A stretch of 17,802 nucleotides of DNA. Source: JBFWYO01 sp050186335. Its GTDB lineage: Bacteria > Pseudomonadota > Alphaproteobacteria > Bin65. The stretch's first letter is position 1. Each line of letters starts with the position of its first letter. Made by a program: the position numbers and the translations under genes. The notes below the pieces were generated by a model that saw only the letters and a list, made by a program, of their open reading frames with translations, was not told where the DNA came from and did no database searches. Location of the stretch: NCBI GenBank assembly GCA_050186335.1, contig JBFWYO010000090.1, positions 1 through 17,802 of the forward strand, in the 5' to 3' direction. Shown one piece after another: positions 1 to 6,696 of this stretch.

Positions 1-1
1 C

Positions 2-118
2 CTGCGCGATCTGCGCACGCCGTTCGGCGGCTCCAAACAATCCGGCATCGGCCGCGAAGGCGGCGTTCACTCGCTGGAGTTCTATACCGAGCTGCGCAAC
101 GTCTGCGTCAAGATCTGA
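2..118 (+). CDS. C-terminal end of an aldehyde dehydrogenase, probably 2-aminomuconate 6-semialdehyde dehydrogenase (partial)
   Basis: Only the last 38 residues are in the window, and the gene begins off the left edge. The frame ends with TGA at 116-118. The tail contains LRTPFGGSKQSGIGREGG followed by a Phe-Tyr-Thr-Glu segment and ends VCVKI, the conserved C-terminus of the NAD-dependent aldehyde dehydrogenase superfamily (PFGG..SGIGREGG, the oligomerisation/cofactor-side region). The subfamily comes from context. The next enzymes are 3-hydroxyanthranilate dioxygenase and ACMS decarboxylase, whose product 2-aminomuconate 6-semialdehyde is oxidised to 2-aminomuconate by an enzyme of this family (AmnC/NbaE type). 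2-Hydroxymuconate semialdehyde dehydrogenase is the main alternative, because the two subfamilies share this tail. The next gene starts 18 bases downstream, consistent with one operon. Confidence 0.8.
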   Translation: MRDLRTPFGGSKQSGIGREGGVHSLEFYTELRNVCVKI

Positions 119-136
119 GACGCGCGGGGTTCGACC

Positions 137-937
137 ATGAATGCGCTGGTTGACGCCGTCGGCACGCTGCACCGGCCGGCCGACGGCGCGCCGCGCATTC
201 TGTCCTTGGTGCCGAGCATCACCGAACTGGTCGTCGATTTGGGCCTGGCCGGGCATCTGGTCGGACGGACCCAGTACTGCATCCATCCGGCCGAGACCGT
301 CTCCTCGATCCCGGCCATCGGCGGCACCAAGAAGATCAACATGGCGAAGGCACGCGCGCTGGCGCCGACCCACGCCATCGTCAACATCGACGAAAACACC
401 CGCGAGATGGTCGACGCATTGCGGCAGTTCGTGCCGCACGTCATCGTCACGCACCCGCTGGCGCCGGGCGACAACCCCGCGCTCTATGCGCTGATCGGCG
501 GCGTGTTCGGCAAAGCGGCGGAGGCAAGCAGGCTCGCCTTGCGATTCGAGGCTTCGTTGGGCGCGCTGGTCGAAGCGGCGAAGCAACTGCCGCCCCGCCG
601 CGTGGTCTATTTGATCTGGCAGGATCCGTGGATGACGGTTTCGGCGGATACCTATATTGCGCGCGCGCTGGCCTTGATCAATTACCGCAACCAGGCGCCG
701 CCCGGCGACACGCGTTACCCGGAAATCAGCTTCACGCCGGCGCTGATCGCCGGGCTCGACGAGATCCTGTTCAGCACCGAGCCGTTCGCATTCACCGAGG
801 CGCACCTGGCCGCGTTCGCGCTGGCCCATCCCGCGGCGCGCGGCAAGCTGCGCCTGATCGACGGCGAATATGCGTCGTGGTACGGCAGCCGGGCGGTTGC
901 CGCGATGGACTATCTGCGCGGTTTTGCCGGTCTCTAG
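137..937 (+). CDS. Helical-backbone metal receptor / cobalamin-binding (BtuF-like) protein without signal peptide
   Basis: The product has 266 residues. Residues 20-50 (RILSLVPSITELVVDLGL, then LVGRTQYC.HP) are the hallmark start of the BtuF/FepB-type periplasmic binding fold. Later landmarks are VYLIWQDPWM (157-166), SADTYIARAL (169-178), RYPEIS (193-198) and a C-terminal LIDGEYASWYGSR (240-252). Family members are usually exported binding proteins for vitamin B12 or iron complexes. Here the conserved fold begins about 20 residues from the ATG, the N-terminus (MNALVDAVGTLHRPADGAPR) has no hydrophobic signal segment, and no BtuC/BtuD-type genes are nearby, so a cytoplasmic role is likely. It lies 18 bases after the dehydrogenase and 97 bases before 3-hydroxyanthranilate dioxygenase, an Fe(II) enzyme. 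A role in metal supply to the dioxygenase is conceivable but unproven. The fold assignment is firm and the ligand is unknown. Confidence 0.82.
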   Translation: MNALVDAVGTLHRPADGAPRILSLVPSITELVVDLGLAGHLVGRTQYCIHPAETVSSIPAIGGTKKINMAKARALAPTHAIVNIDENTREMVDALRQFVPHVIVTHPLAPGDNPALYALIGGVFGKAAEASRLALRFEASLGALVEAAKQLPPRRVVYLIWQDPWMTVSADTYIARALALINYRNQAPPGDTRYPEISFTPALIAGLDEILFSTEPFAFTEAHLAAFALAHPAARGKLRLIDGEYASWYGSRAVAAMDYLRGFAGL

Positions 938-949
938 CGTTTTGCCGGT
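921..949 (+). repeat. 11-bp direct repeat (18-bp period) across the stop codon of the metal-receptor gene
   Basis: GTTTTGCCGGT occurs at 921-931 and again at 939-949. The seven intervening bases contain part of the stop codon (TAG at 935-937). The period of 18 bases equals six codons, which looks like a small tandem duplication or slippage at the 3' end of the gene. No function is evident. Confidence 0.5.
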
Positions 950-1034
950 TCACCGTCGGCATGGTTTGCGGCACTGGTGCCGGGCGGAAACTGGCGTAAA
1001 CTTGGCCGTAATTACCGACTTCGGAGAGAAACAA

Positions 1035-1547
1035 ATGGCCCTCGCCCCGCCCTTCCCGCTCAGCAAATGGATCGACGAGCATGCGCACCTGCTCAAGCCG
1101 CCGGTCGGCAACGCACAGGTCTTCGATACCGGCGATTTCCTCGTCTCGGTGATCGGCGGCCCGAATCAGCGCACCGACTATCACGACGATCCATTCGAGG
1201 AGATTTTTTACCAGCTCAAGGGCGAGGTGAATATCCGCATCCAGGAGCACGGCAAGATTCGCGACATTCCGCTCAAGGAAGGCGAGATGTTCCTGTTGCC
1301 GCGCCACGTGCCGCATTCGCCGCAACGGCCGGCGGGCACAATCGGCCTGATCATCGAACTGCCGCGCAAGAAAGGCGTGCTGGAAGCGTTCGAATGGTAT
1401 TGCGGCAAGTGCAACGCGAAGCTGTACCGCGGCGAAATCGACATGGGCGGGCTCGACGAAATGCCCGGCTTCTTCAAAGCCTATTACGCCAATACCGCGG
1501 TCCATACCTGCAAGAGCTGCGGCCACAAAAATCAGTATAAATCCTGA
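1035..1547 (+). CDS. nbaC: 3-hydroxyanthranilate 3,4-dioxygenase
   Basis: The product has 170 residues, the normal length for bacterial 3-HAO. The enzyme opens the ring of 3-hydroxyanthranilate with O2 to give 2-amino-3-carboxymuconate 6-semialdehyde (ACMS). This is a single cupin domain. The Fe(II) ligands of the family are visible as His50, Glu56 (in YHDDPFEEIFYQ) and His94 (in RHVPHSP). Arg46 and Arg98 correspond to the substrate-carboxylate arginines. The C-terminal second metal site typical of bacterial enzymes is intact: CGKC (Cys123, Cys126) and CKSC (Cys159, Cys162), a rubredoxin-like iron site. I chose the ATG at 1035 because a GGAGAGAA ribosome-binding sequence lies just upstream at about 1023-1030 and the protein begins MALAPPFPLSKWIDEH, as in homologues; a longer frame upstream is rejected. 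The ACMS decarboxylase gene follows after one base, which suggests tight co-expression. Confidence 0.96.
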   Translation: MALAPPFPLSKWIDEHAHLLKPPVGNAQVFDTGDFLVSVIGGPNQRTDYHDDPFEEIFYQLKGEVNIRIQEHGKIRDIPLKEGEMFLLPRHVPHSPQRPAGTIGLIIELPRKKGVLEAFEWYCGKCNAKLYRGEIDMGGLDEMPGFFKAYYANTAVHTCKSCGHKNQYKS

Positions 1548-1548
1548 C

Positions 1549-2595
1549 ATGCAGCAAGCCGCCGAGAAAACTCCGGTCATCGACCTGCACAGCCATTTCT
1601 TTCCCGAAGCATGGCCCGACTACGACGCCAAGTTCGGCGGCGAGCCGTGGCCGAGCATTCGGCATCAGGGCAACGGCAAGGCCATGATCATGCTCGGCGA
1701 CGTGCAATTCCGGCCGATCACCGATGCGTGCTGGAGCGTGACGCGCCGGCTGGAGGACATGGACCGGGACGGCATCGACGTTCAGGTCATGTGCGCGACG
1801 CCGGTGCTGTTCGCTTACGCGCGCCCGGCCGACCAGGCTTTGGAGGTGGCGAAGTTCTTCAACGACGCCGCGCTCGAGATGTGCGCGCAGGCGCCGGATC
1901 GCCTGTTCGCGCTGTGCCAGGTGCCGCTGCAGGACATCGACCTTGCCTGCAAGGAATTGTCGCGCGCCATGAAGGCCGGGCATCTCGGCGTCCAGATCGG
2001 CAACCATGTCGGCCTGCGCAACATGGACGACGACGGCGTGGTCGCGTTCCTGCAGCACTGCGCGGCCGAGGGCGCCGCGGTGTTCGTGCATCCGTGGGAC
2101 ATGATGGCGAAGGAGCGCACGGCGAAATACATGATGGGCTGGACCGTCGGCATGCCGGCGGAGACGCAGCTGGCCATCGTTTCGATGATTCTCGGCGGCG
2201 CCTTCGATCGCCTGCCGAACAGCCTGCGCGTCTGCTTCGCGCACGGCGGCGGCAGTTTCGCGTTCCTGTTGGGCCGCCTGCAGAACGCCTGGCTCAACCG
2301 CGATATCGCGCGCGGCAACAGCAAGCACCCGCCGTCGCATTATACGGATCGTTTTTATGTCGACGGCGCGGTGTTCGACGAGGGTGCGCTGCAGCTGTTG
2401 ACCAAGGTGATGAGCCCGGAGCGCGTCATGCTGGGATCGGATTATCCGTTCCCGCTCGGCGAACAGAAGATCGGCAAGCTGGTGCGCGAGGCGGCGTTCC
2501 TGTCGGCGCCGCAAAAACGCGCGCTGCTCGGCGGCAACGCGCTCAAATTCCTCGGGCTCGAAGGCCGCCTGGCGCAGCCCAAGGCCGCCGAATAA
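1549..2595 (+). CDS. nbaD: 2-amino-3-carboxymuconate 6-semialdehyde decarboxylase (ACMSD)
   Basis: The 348-residue protein is an amidohydrolase-superfamily TIM barrel that removes CO2 from ACMS, giving 2-aminomuconate 6-semialdehyde and diverting it from spontaneous cyclisation to quinolinate. The zinc site is complete: His14 and His16 in IDLHSHFFP, His181 in VFVHPWDM, and Asp298 in LGSDYPFPLG. The catalytic-site His232 is in CFAHGGGSFAFLLGR. The PWDMM..R and GMPAET..A segments are also typical of ACMSD. The ATG lies one base after the dioxygenase stop codon and has no clear ribosome-binding site of its own, so translation is probably coupled. This spacing fits the need to catch the unstable dioxygenase product. 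Confidence 0.96.
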   Translation: MQQAAEKTPVIDLHSHFFPEAWPDYDAKFGGEPWPSIRHQGNGKAMIMLGDVQFRPITDACWSVTRRLEDMDRDGIDVQVMCATPVLFAYARPADQALEVAKFFNDAALEMCAQAPDRLFALCQVPLQDIDLACKELSRAMKAGHLGVQIGNHVGLRNMDDDGVVAFLQHCAAEGAAVFVHPWDMMAKERTAKYMMGWTVGMPAETQLAIVSMILGGAFDRLPNSLRVCFAHGGGSFAFLLGRLQNAWLNRDIARGNSKHPPSHYTDRFYVDGAVFDEGALQLLTKVMSPERVMLGSDYPFPLGEQKIGKLVREAAFLSAPQKRALLGGNALKFLGLEGRLAQPKAAE

Positions 2596-2601
2596 AACTT
2601 C

Positions 2602-2613
2602 TCACCCGGGTGA
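2602..2613. repeat. Perfect 12-bp palindrome between ACMSD and GST genes
   Basis: TCACCCGGGTGA is a perfect palindrome in the 24-base gap between the decarboxylase stop and the GST start. It is short and also lies where the GST ribosome-binding site should be (GGGTGA, 7 bases before ATG), so it could be incidental. A role as a protein-binding site is only a possibility. Confidence 0.25.
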
Positions 2614-2619
2614 CTGCGC

Positions 2620-3354
2620 ATGTTGGAGCTTTATCACGACTGGATTTCGTTCTGTTCGATCAAGGTGCGGCTGTGCCTGGCGGAGAAAAACCTGCCATGG
2701 GAAAGCCGCTACGTCGAATTGATGAAGCTGCAGCATCTCGAGCCGGCCTACCTGAAGCTCAATCCGAACGCGCTGGTGCCGACGCTCGTGCACGACGGCA
2801 AGATCGTGCTCGAATCGACGATCATCAACGAATATCTCGACGAGGTGTTTCCCGAAGTGAAACTATCGCCGCAGGATCCGGTCGAACGGGCGACCATGCG
2901 CTATTGGGTCAAGTTCGAGGACGACGTGCTGCATCCCGCGGTGCGGCCGGCGACGTTCAACCTGATGATCCGGCACGCGGTCAGCAAATTGCCGCGCGAC
3001 TATCTGGACAAGATGCTCGCCCATCACCCGACGCCCGCACGCGCCGCGAATTATCGCGCCGCCGGCACGCAGCCGTTCGATCGCGCCGCGGTCGAGGGCG
3101 CGCGCGCGCAGATGAACGGCGCGCTGGCGAAGCTCGAGCGGCGGCTGACCGAAACGAAATGGCTTGCAGGTTCTACCTATTCCCTGGCCGACGTGGCGGC
3201 GGCGCCGTTCATCGACCGGCTCGAGGAATTGGCGTTTTTCGGCCTGTGGGACGATAAGCCGGCGGTCAAGGACTGGATCGCCCGACTGAAGGCGCGCCCG
3301 GCCTATAAACTGGCGATCCCGCAGACCAAACACCGGCTGCCGGTCGCCGAATAG
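2620..3354 (+). CDS. Glutathione S-transferase family protein
   Basis: The product has 244 residues. The N-terminal thioredoxin-fold domain (about 1-80) begins MLELYHDWISFCSIKVRL, with a Ser/Cys active-site region (Ser10, Cys12) at the end of the first strand. The cis-proline region is NALVPTL (Pro54), and the glutathione gamma-glutamyl contact is LEST (Glu65-Ser66). The all-helical C-terminal domain (about 95-235) carries the conserved helix-6 N-cap motif as STYSLADVAAAPFIDRL. It is 24 bases after ACMSD in the same direction. Enzymes of this fold near ring-cleavage genes can be isomerases, reductive dehalogenases or electrophile scavengers. The sequence does not decide which, so a role with the reactive semialdehyde intermediates is inference. 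Confidence 0.9.
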   Translation: MLELYHDWISFCSIKVRLCLAEKNLPWESRYVELMKLQHLEPAYLKLNPNALVPTLVHDGKIVLESTIINEYLDEVFPEVKLSPQDPVERATMRYWVKFEDDVLHPAVRPATFNLMIRHAVSKLPRDYLDKMLAHHPTPARAANYRAAGTQPFDRAAVEGARAQMNGALAKLERRLTETKWLAGSTYSLADVAAAPFIDRLEELAFFGLWDDKPAVKDWIARLKARPAYKLAIPQTKHRLPVAE

Positions 3355-3458
3355 GCGGCACCCTGCCGCTCGCCCCCACGCGCGAGCGCACACCAGCGGT
3401 TGCGGCGCACCCGTTGAAACCGCCGGATTCTCGGTAGAACGCCCCTATTCGGTCGTGG

Positions 3459-3464
3459 TATAGA
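3459..3464 (+). promoter_or_regulatory. Possible -10 element upstream of the ABC importer operon
   Basis: TATAGA lies 43 bases before the importer's first ATG, in the only relatively A/T-rich stretch of the 152-base gap after the GST gene. I could not find a convincing -35 at 16-18 bases, so the assignment is weak. Its place before an inverted repeat (3472-3488) and a strong ribosome-binding site makes a separate promoter for the importer plausible. Confidence 0.25.
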
Positions 3465-3471
3465 TTTTCCG

Positions 3472-3488
3472 AATCGCATTAAGCGATT
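3472..3488. promoter_or_regulatory. Inverted repeat AATCGC-N5-GCGATT upstream of the importer: candidate operator or leader hairpin
   Basis: AATCGC (3472-3477) and GCGATT (3483-3488) are perfect complements around an ATTAA centre. The repeat lies just downstream of a possible -10 and five bases upstream of the ribosome-binding site GGGAGGA (3494-3500). This is where a repressor operator or 5'-leader hairpin would act. No specific regulator family is recognised. Confidence 0.35.
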
Positions 3489-3506
3489 GTTACGGGAGGA
3501 GACACG

Positions 3507-4709
3507 ATGAAGAAACTATATGGAATGATGGCCGCGGCGACGATTGCGTTCGCATCGTCGGCCGGCTACGCGGAAACGGTCAAAGTCGGCGTGGCCCTGC
3601 CGTACACCGGCGTGGGCGCCGAACTGGGCCAATATGTCGATCGCGGCATGACCGTGTTCATGAAAATGAACCCGAACGCGTTCGGCCCGCACAAAATCGA
3701 GCTCATCAAGCGCGACTATAAGGCGCCGGACGGCGTCACCGCGAAGGTCGTGGTCCAGGAATTGATCGCGCAGGAAAAGGTCCAGCTCATCACCGGATTC
3801 ATTTATTCGCCGAACGCCATCGCCGTGGCGCCGATCGTCGATGCGGCGAAGGTGCCGCTAATCATCATGAACGCCGGCACGGCCTGGATCACCAACCTGT
3901 CGCCGATGATCGCGCGCGTTTCGTTCAGCATGTGGCATGCCGGATTCGCCATGGGCGACGCGGCCGCAAAGATTCTCAAGGCCAAGACCGCGGTGGTCGG
4001 CTACACCGACTTCCCGCCGGGCAAGGACAGCCTGGCGGCGTTCAAGGCGGGCTTCGAAAAGGCCGGCGGCAAGGTGATCGACGAAATTCCGATGGGCAGC
4101 GCCGGCCAGGTGCCGGATTTCACGCCCTTCATGCAACGCGCCAAGGATAAGAAGCCGGACGTCATGTTCGTCTTCGTGCCCGGCGGCGATCACACCACGG
4201 CGGTGGTGAAAACTTACGGTGCCTTGGGCCTGCGCGCGGCCGGCATCCGCCTGGTCGGACCCGGCGACATCACGCAGGACAGCAAGTTGCAAGGCATGGG
4301 CGATGCGGCCGTCGGCCTGATCACCTCGCACCATTACAACGCCGACCTCGACAACCCGGCCAACAAGAAGTTCGTCGCCCAGTGGAAGAAGGATTACGGC
4401 GCCGAGAGCGTGCCGGATTTCGTCGCCGTCGGCGGCTATGACGGCATGGCGGCGATCGCCCACATCGTCAAGACCTTGAACGGTAAGATCGACTCCGCCA
4501 AGGCGATGGAAGCGCTCAAGGGCTGGAAGTATGCCGACAGCCCGCGCGGCCCGATCATGATCGATCCGGTCACCCGCGACATCGTCATGAACGAGTATCT
4601 GTCGGAAGTGGTCAAAGTGAACGGCCGCCTGGTGCAGAAGAAACTTGGCACGATCAACAGCGTCAAGGACATGTGCAAGGAAATGAAGGTCGACCGCTGC
4701 GGCAAGTAG
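3507..4709 (+). CDS. Periplasmic substrate-binding protein of a HAAT-family (branched-chain amino acid type) ABC importer
   Basis: The 400-residue precursor starts with a clear signal peptide, MKKLYGMMAAATIAFASSAGYA, with likely cleavage before Glu23. The mature part is a two-lobed type-I periplasmic binding protein (Peripla_BP_6), starting TVKVGVALPYTGVGAELG. It continues with a lobe-1 segment GFIYSPNAIAVAPIVDAAKVP and the typical C-terminal SPRGPIMIDPVTRDIVMNEYL. The ATG follows GGGAGGA by six bases. The four other importer genes follow in the same direction. The ligand cannot be read from sequence. Its position directly after 3-hydroxyanthranilate catabolic genes suggests an aromatic acid or tryptophan-derived metabolite rather than leucine, but this is inference. 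Confidence 0.92.
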   Translation: MKKLYGMMAAATIAFASSAGYAETVKVGVALPYTGVGAELGQYVDRGMTVFMKMNPNAFGPHKIELIKRDYKAPDGVTAKVVVQELIAQEKVQLITGFIYSPNAIAVAPIVDAAKVPLIIMNAGTAWITNLSPMIARVSFSMWHAGFAMGDAAAKILKAKTAVVGYTDFPPGKDSLAAFKAGFEKAGGKVIDEIPMGSAGQVPDFTPFMQRAKDKKPDVMFVFVPGGDHTTAVVKTYGALGLRAAGIRLVGPGDITQDSKLQGMGDAAVGLITSHHYNADLDNPANKKFVAQWKKDYGAESVPDFVAVGGYDGMAAIAHIVKTLNGKIDSAKAMEALKGWKYADSPRGPIMIDPVTRDIVMNEYLSEVVKVNGRLVQKKLGTINSVKDMCKEMKVDRCGK

Positions 4710-4749
4710 GCTCGACCGCGACGACAAGTCGATTCTAATACCAGTGTTG

Positions 4750-4777
4750 CCGCCGCGCCGAATGTTCGGCGCGGCGG
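4750..4777 (+). terminator. Strong GC-rich stem-loop between binding-protein and permease genes (attenuator-like)
   Basis: CCGCCGCGCCG (4750-4760) pairs perfectly with CGGCGCGGCGG (4767-4777) around AATTGTT-like loop bases AATGTT; closing A-T pairs would extend the stem to 13. It is followed by TTCCTTG, only a weak U-run, so full termination is unlikely. A stem here, 40 bases after the binding-protein stop codon, is the classical arrangement for stabilising the upstream message and letting only part of the transcripts continue, giving more binding protein than permease. Confidence 0.55.
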
Positions 4778-4809
4778 TTCCTTGATAGCCCCACACCCGG
4801 CGCGCAAAT

Positions 4810-5679
4810 TTGTTCGGCAGTATCGACATCGCGAGCATGTTGATGGGCGGCTTGGCCGCCGGCATGGTGCTGTTCATCGTCTCGGTCGGCCTGTCCGTGA
4901 CGATGGGCCTGATGGGTTTCATCAACCTCGCCCACGGCGCCTTCGCCATGATGGGCGGCTACTTCATCATCTCGGGCATGAACCAGTGGGGGCTCGGCTT
5001 CGTGCCTTCGCTGGTGCTCGGTTTTCTGGCGACCGCGCTCGGCAGCATCGTCTTCGAGCGCGTGCTCTACGCGCGCCTGTACAAGGCGGCGGAGCTGTAT
5101 CAGGTGCTGCTGACGATCGGCCTGGTGTTCGCCATGATCGCGATCATCACGCTGATCGCCGGCCCGGCCGCGCTGCCGCGGCAATTGCCCGAAGCGCTGC
5201 GCGGCCAGATGGATCTCGGGTTCGTCGTCTATCCGACCTATCGCCTGCTGCTGATCGTCATCGGCGTCGTGCTCATGATCGGGCTCTGGCTCGGCTTCGA
5301 GCGCACCCAATTCGGCGCCAAGATCCGCGCCGCGGTCGACAATCGGCGCATGGCCGAATCGCTCGGCATCAACGTCAACCTGCTGTTCACCGTGACCTTC
5401 GCGGTCGGCAGCGGCCTGGCGGCGATCGGTGGCGGCCTCGGCGCCGAAGTGCTCGGGCTGGATCCGCAATACCCGCTCAAATATCTCGCCTATTTCCTGA
5501 TCGTGGTCTCGATCGGCGGCTTGGGCCGGATCACCGGCGTGTTCATCGCGGCAAATCTGATCGGCATCCTGGATTTCGCGCTCAAGGTGCCGTTTCCCAA
5601 GGGCGGCGCGTTCTTCATCTACGCGTTCACGATCGTTTTCCTGCTGATCCGGCCGCAAGGCCTGTTCGGGAAGAAATAG
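4810..5679 (+). CDS. livH: ABC importer permease, LivH type
   Basis: This is a 289-residue inner-membrane protein with multiple hydrophobic segments throughout. Family landmarks are MGLMGFINLAHGAFAMMGGY near the N-terminus, the cytoplasmic coupling loop FGAKIRAAVDNRRMAESLG (about residues 168-186) and the C-terminal SIGGLGRITGVFIAANLIGILDF. The start is uncertain. An in-frame TAG at 4786-4788 limits it to the TTG at 4810 or the ATG at 4837, and neither has a good ribosome-binding site. TTG is used here because it leaves a short N-terminal tail before the first membrane helix as in homologues. A weak start after a stable hairpin would keep permease levels below those of the binding protein. 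It abuts livM with no gap. Confidence 0.92.
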   Translation: MFGSIDIASMLMGGLAAGMVLFIVSVGLSVTMGLMGFINLAHGAFAMMGGYFIISGMNQWGLGFVPSLVLGFLATALGSIVFERVLYARLYKAAELYQVLLTIGLVFAMIAIITLIAGPAALPRQLPEALRGQMDLGFVVYPTYRLLLIVIGVVLMIGLWLGFERTQFGAKIRAAVDNRRMAESLGINVNLLFTVTFAVGSGLAAIGGGLGAEVLGLDPQYPLKYLAYFLIVVSIGGLGRITGVFIAANLIGILDFALKVPFPKGGAFFIYAFTIVFLLIRPQGLFGKK

Positions 5680-6696
5680 ATGACCGAAGCAGCCCCCATC
5701 GCCCCGCAAGCCCGGTCCGCCGCGGTCGCCTTCGCGGCCCGCCACAAGCTCAAATGGGCCGAAGCGCTGCCCTGGCTGATCGCGATCGCGGCGTACTTCG
5801 CGCTGCCGACCCATGCGGCGATCGGCACGCAGATCCTGGTCCTGGTCCTGTTCGCCCTGTCGCTCGATCTGGTGCTCGGCTATGCCGGCATCGTGACGCT
5901 CGGGCACGCGGCGTTCTTCGGTGCCGGCGCGTACACGGTCGGCATCCTCAACATGCAGTTCGACTGGGGCGAGCCGATCTCGGGCCTGCTCGTGGCGGCG
6001 CTGGTCGCCGGAATCATCGGCCTGCTGTCCGGCTGGGTGCTGCTGCGCACGCACGGACTCACGCTGCTGATGCTGACGCTGTCGACCGCGGCGATGCTCG
6101 AGGAGTTCTCCAACCAGATGTCGTCGGTCACCGGCGGCTTCGACGGCATGCCGAGCCTGAGCTTCGATCCGATCTTCGGCGTCTTCAAGTTCGATCCGGT
6201 CTACTCGACCACGCAATATTGGTACGCGCTGATCGTGCTGTTCATCATCTTCCTGATCGCGCGCGCGATCGTCCATTCGCCGTTCGGGCAGAGCCTGACC
6301 GGCGTGCGCGAGAACCTGCTGCGCATGCATGCGGTCGGCGCGCCGGTCCAGGTCCGGCAGGTGACGGTCTACGCCATTTCAGCGGCCATGGCGGGCGTCG
6401 CCGGCGGGCTGTTCGCGCAGGCCAACAGTTACGTCAATCTGTCCACGCTCGGCCTGGATCGTTCGGCCGGCATCCTGATCATGCTGATTCTGGGCGGCTA
6501 CGGCCGGCTGTACGGCGCCTTTATCGGCGTCGTCGCGTTCACGGTGCTGGAGGACATCCTGTCCAAGCGCTGGCCGACCTATTGGCAGCTCGGCGTCGGC
6601 ATGACGCTGATCCTGGTCGCGCTGTACGCCCAATCCGGCCTGATCGGCATGGCCGACAAGCTGTTCCGCCGCAAGGCGGATAAGAGTTCGCCATGA
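5680..6696 (+). CDS. livM: ABC importer permease, LivM type
   Basis: The product is a 338-residue membrane protein starting at the base after the livH stop. It has a hydrophilic N-terminus of about 28 residues, then many membrane segments. LivM signatures are LVLGYAGIVTLGHAAFFGAGAY (about 65-86), the cytoplasmic loop SPFGQSLTGVRENLLRMHAVG (about 206-226) and ILIMLILGGYGRLYGAFIG near residue 270. It pairs with LivH as the transmembrane channel of the importer. The last four bases overlap the start of livG (ATGA), indicating translational coupling. Confidence 0.94.
   Translation: MTEAAPIAPQARSAAVAFAARHKLKWAEALPWLIAIAAYFALPTHAAIGTQILVLVLFALSLDLVLGYAGIVTLGHAAFFGAGAYTVGILNMQFDWGEPISGLLVAALVAGIIGLLSGWVLLRTHGLTLLMLTLSTAAMLEEFSNQMSSVTGGFDGMPSLSFDPIFGVFKFDPVYSTTQYWYALIVLFIIFLIARAIVHSPFGQSLTGVRENLLRMHAVGAPVQVRQVTVYAISAAMAGVAGGLFAQANSYVNLSTLGLDRSAGILIMLILGGYGRLYGAFIGVVAFTVLEDILSKRWPTYWQLGVGMTLILVALYAQSGLIGMADKLFRRKADKSSP

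Noticed and set aside
1611..3257. Long plus-strand open frame spanning ACMSD and the GST gene in another frame
   Set aside because: It is Arg/Gly/Ala-rich and overlaps two well-supported genes with intact catalytic residues, so it is a frame shadow.
4735..6330. Long minus-strand open frame opposite livH and livM, rich in Arg, Asp, Gln and His
   Set aside because: The composition is what the reverse complement of hydrophobic permease codons yields. The forward frames encode convincing permeases with correct spacing.
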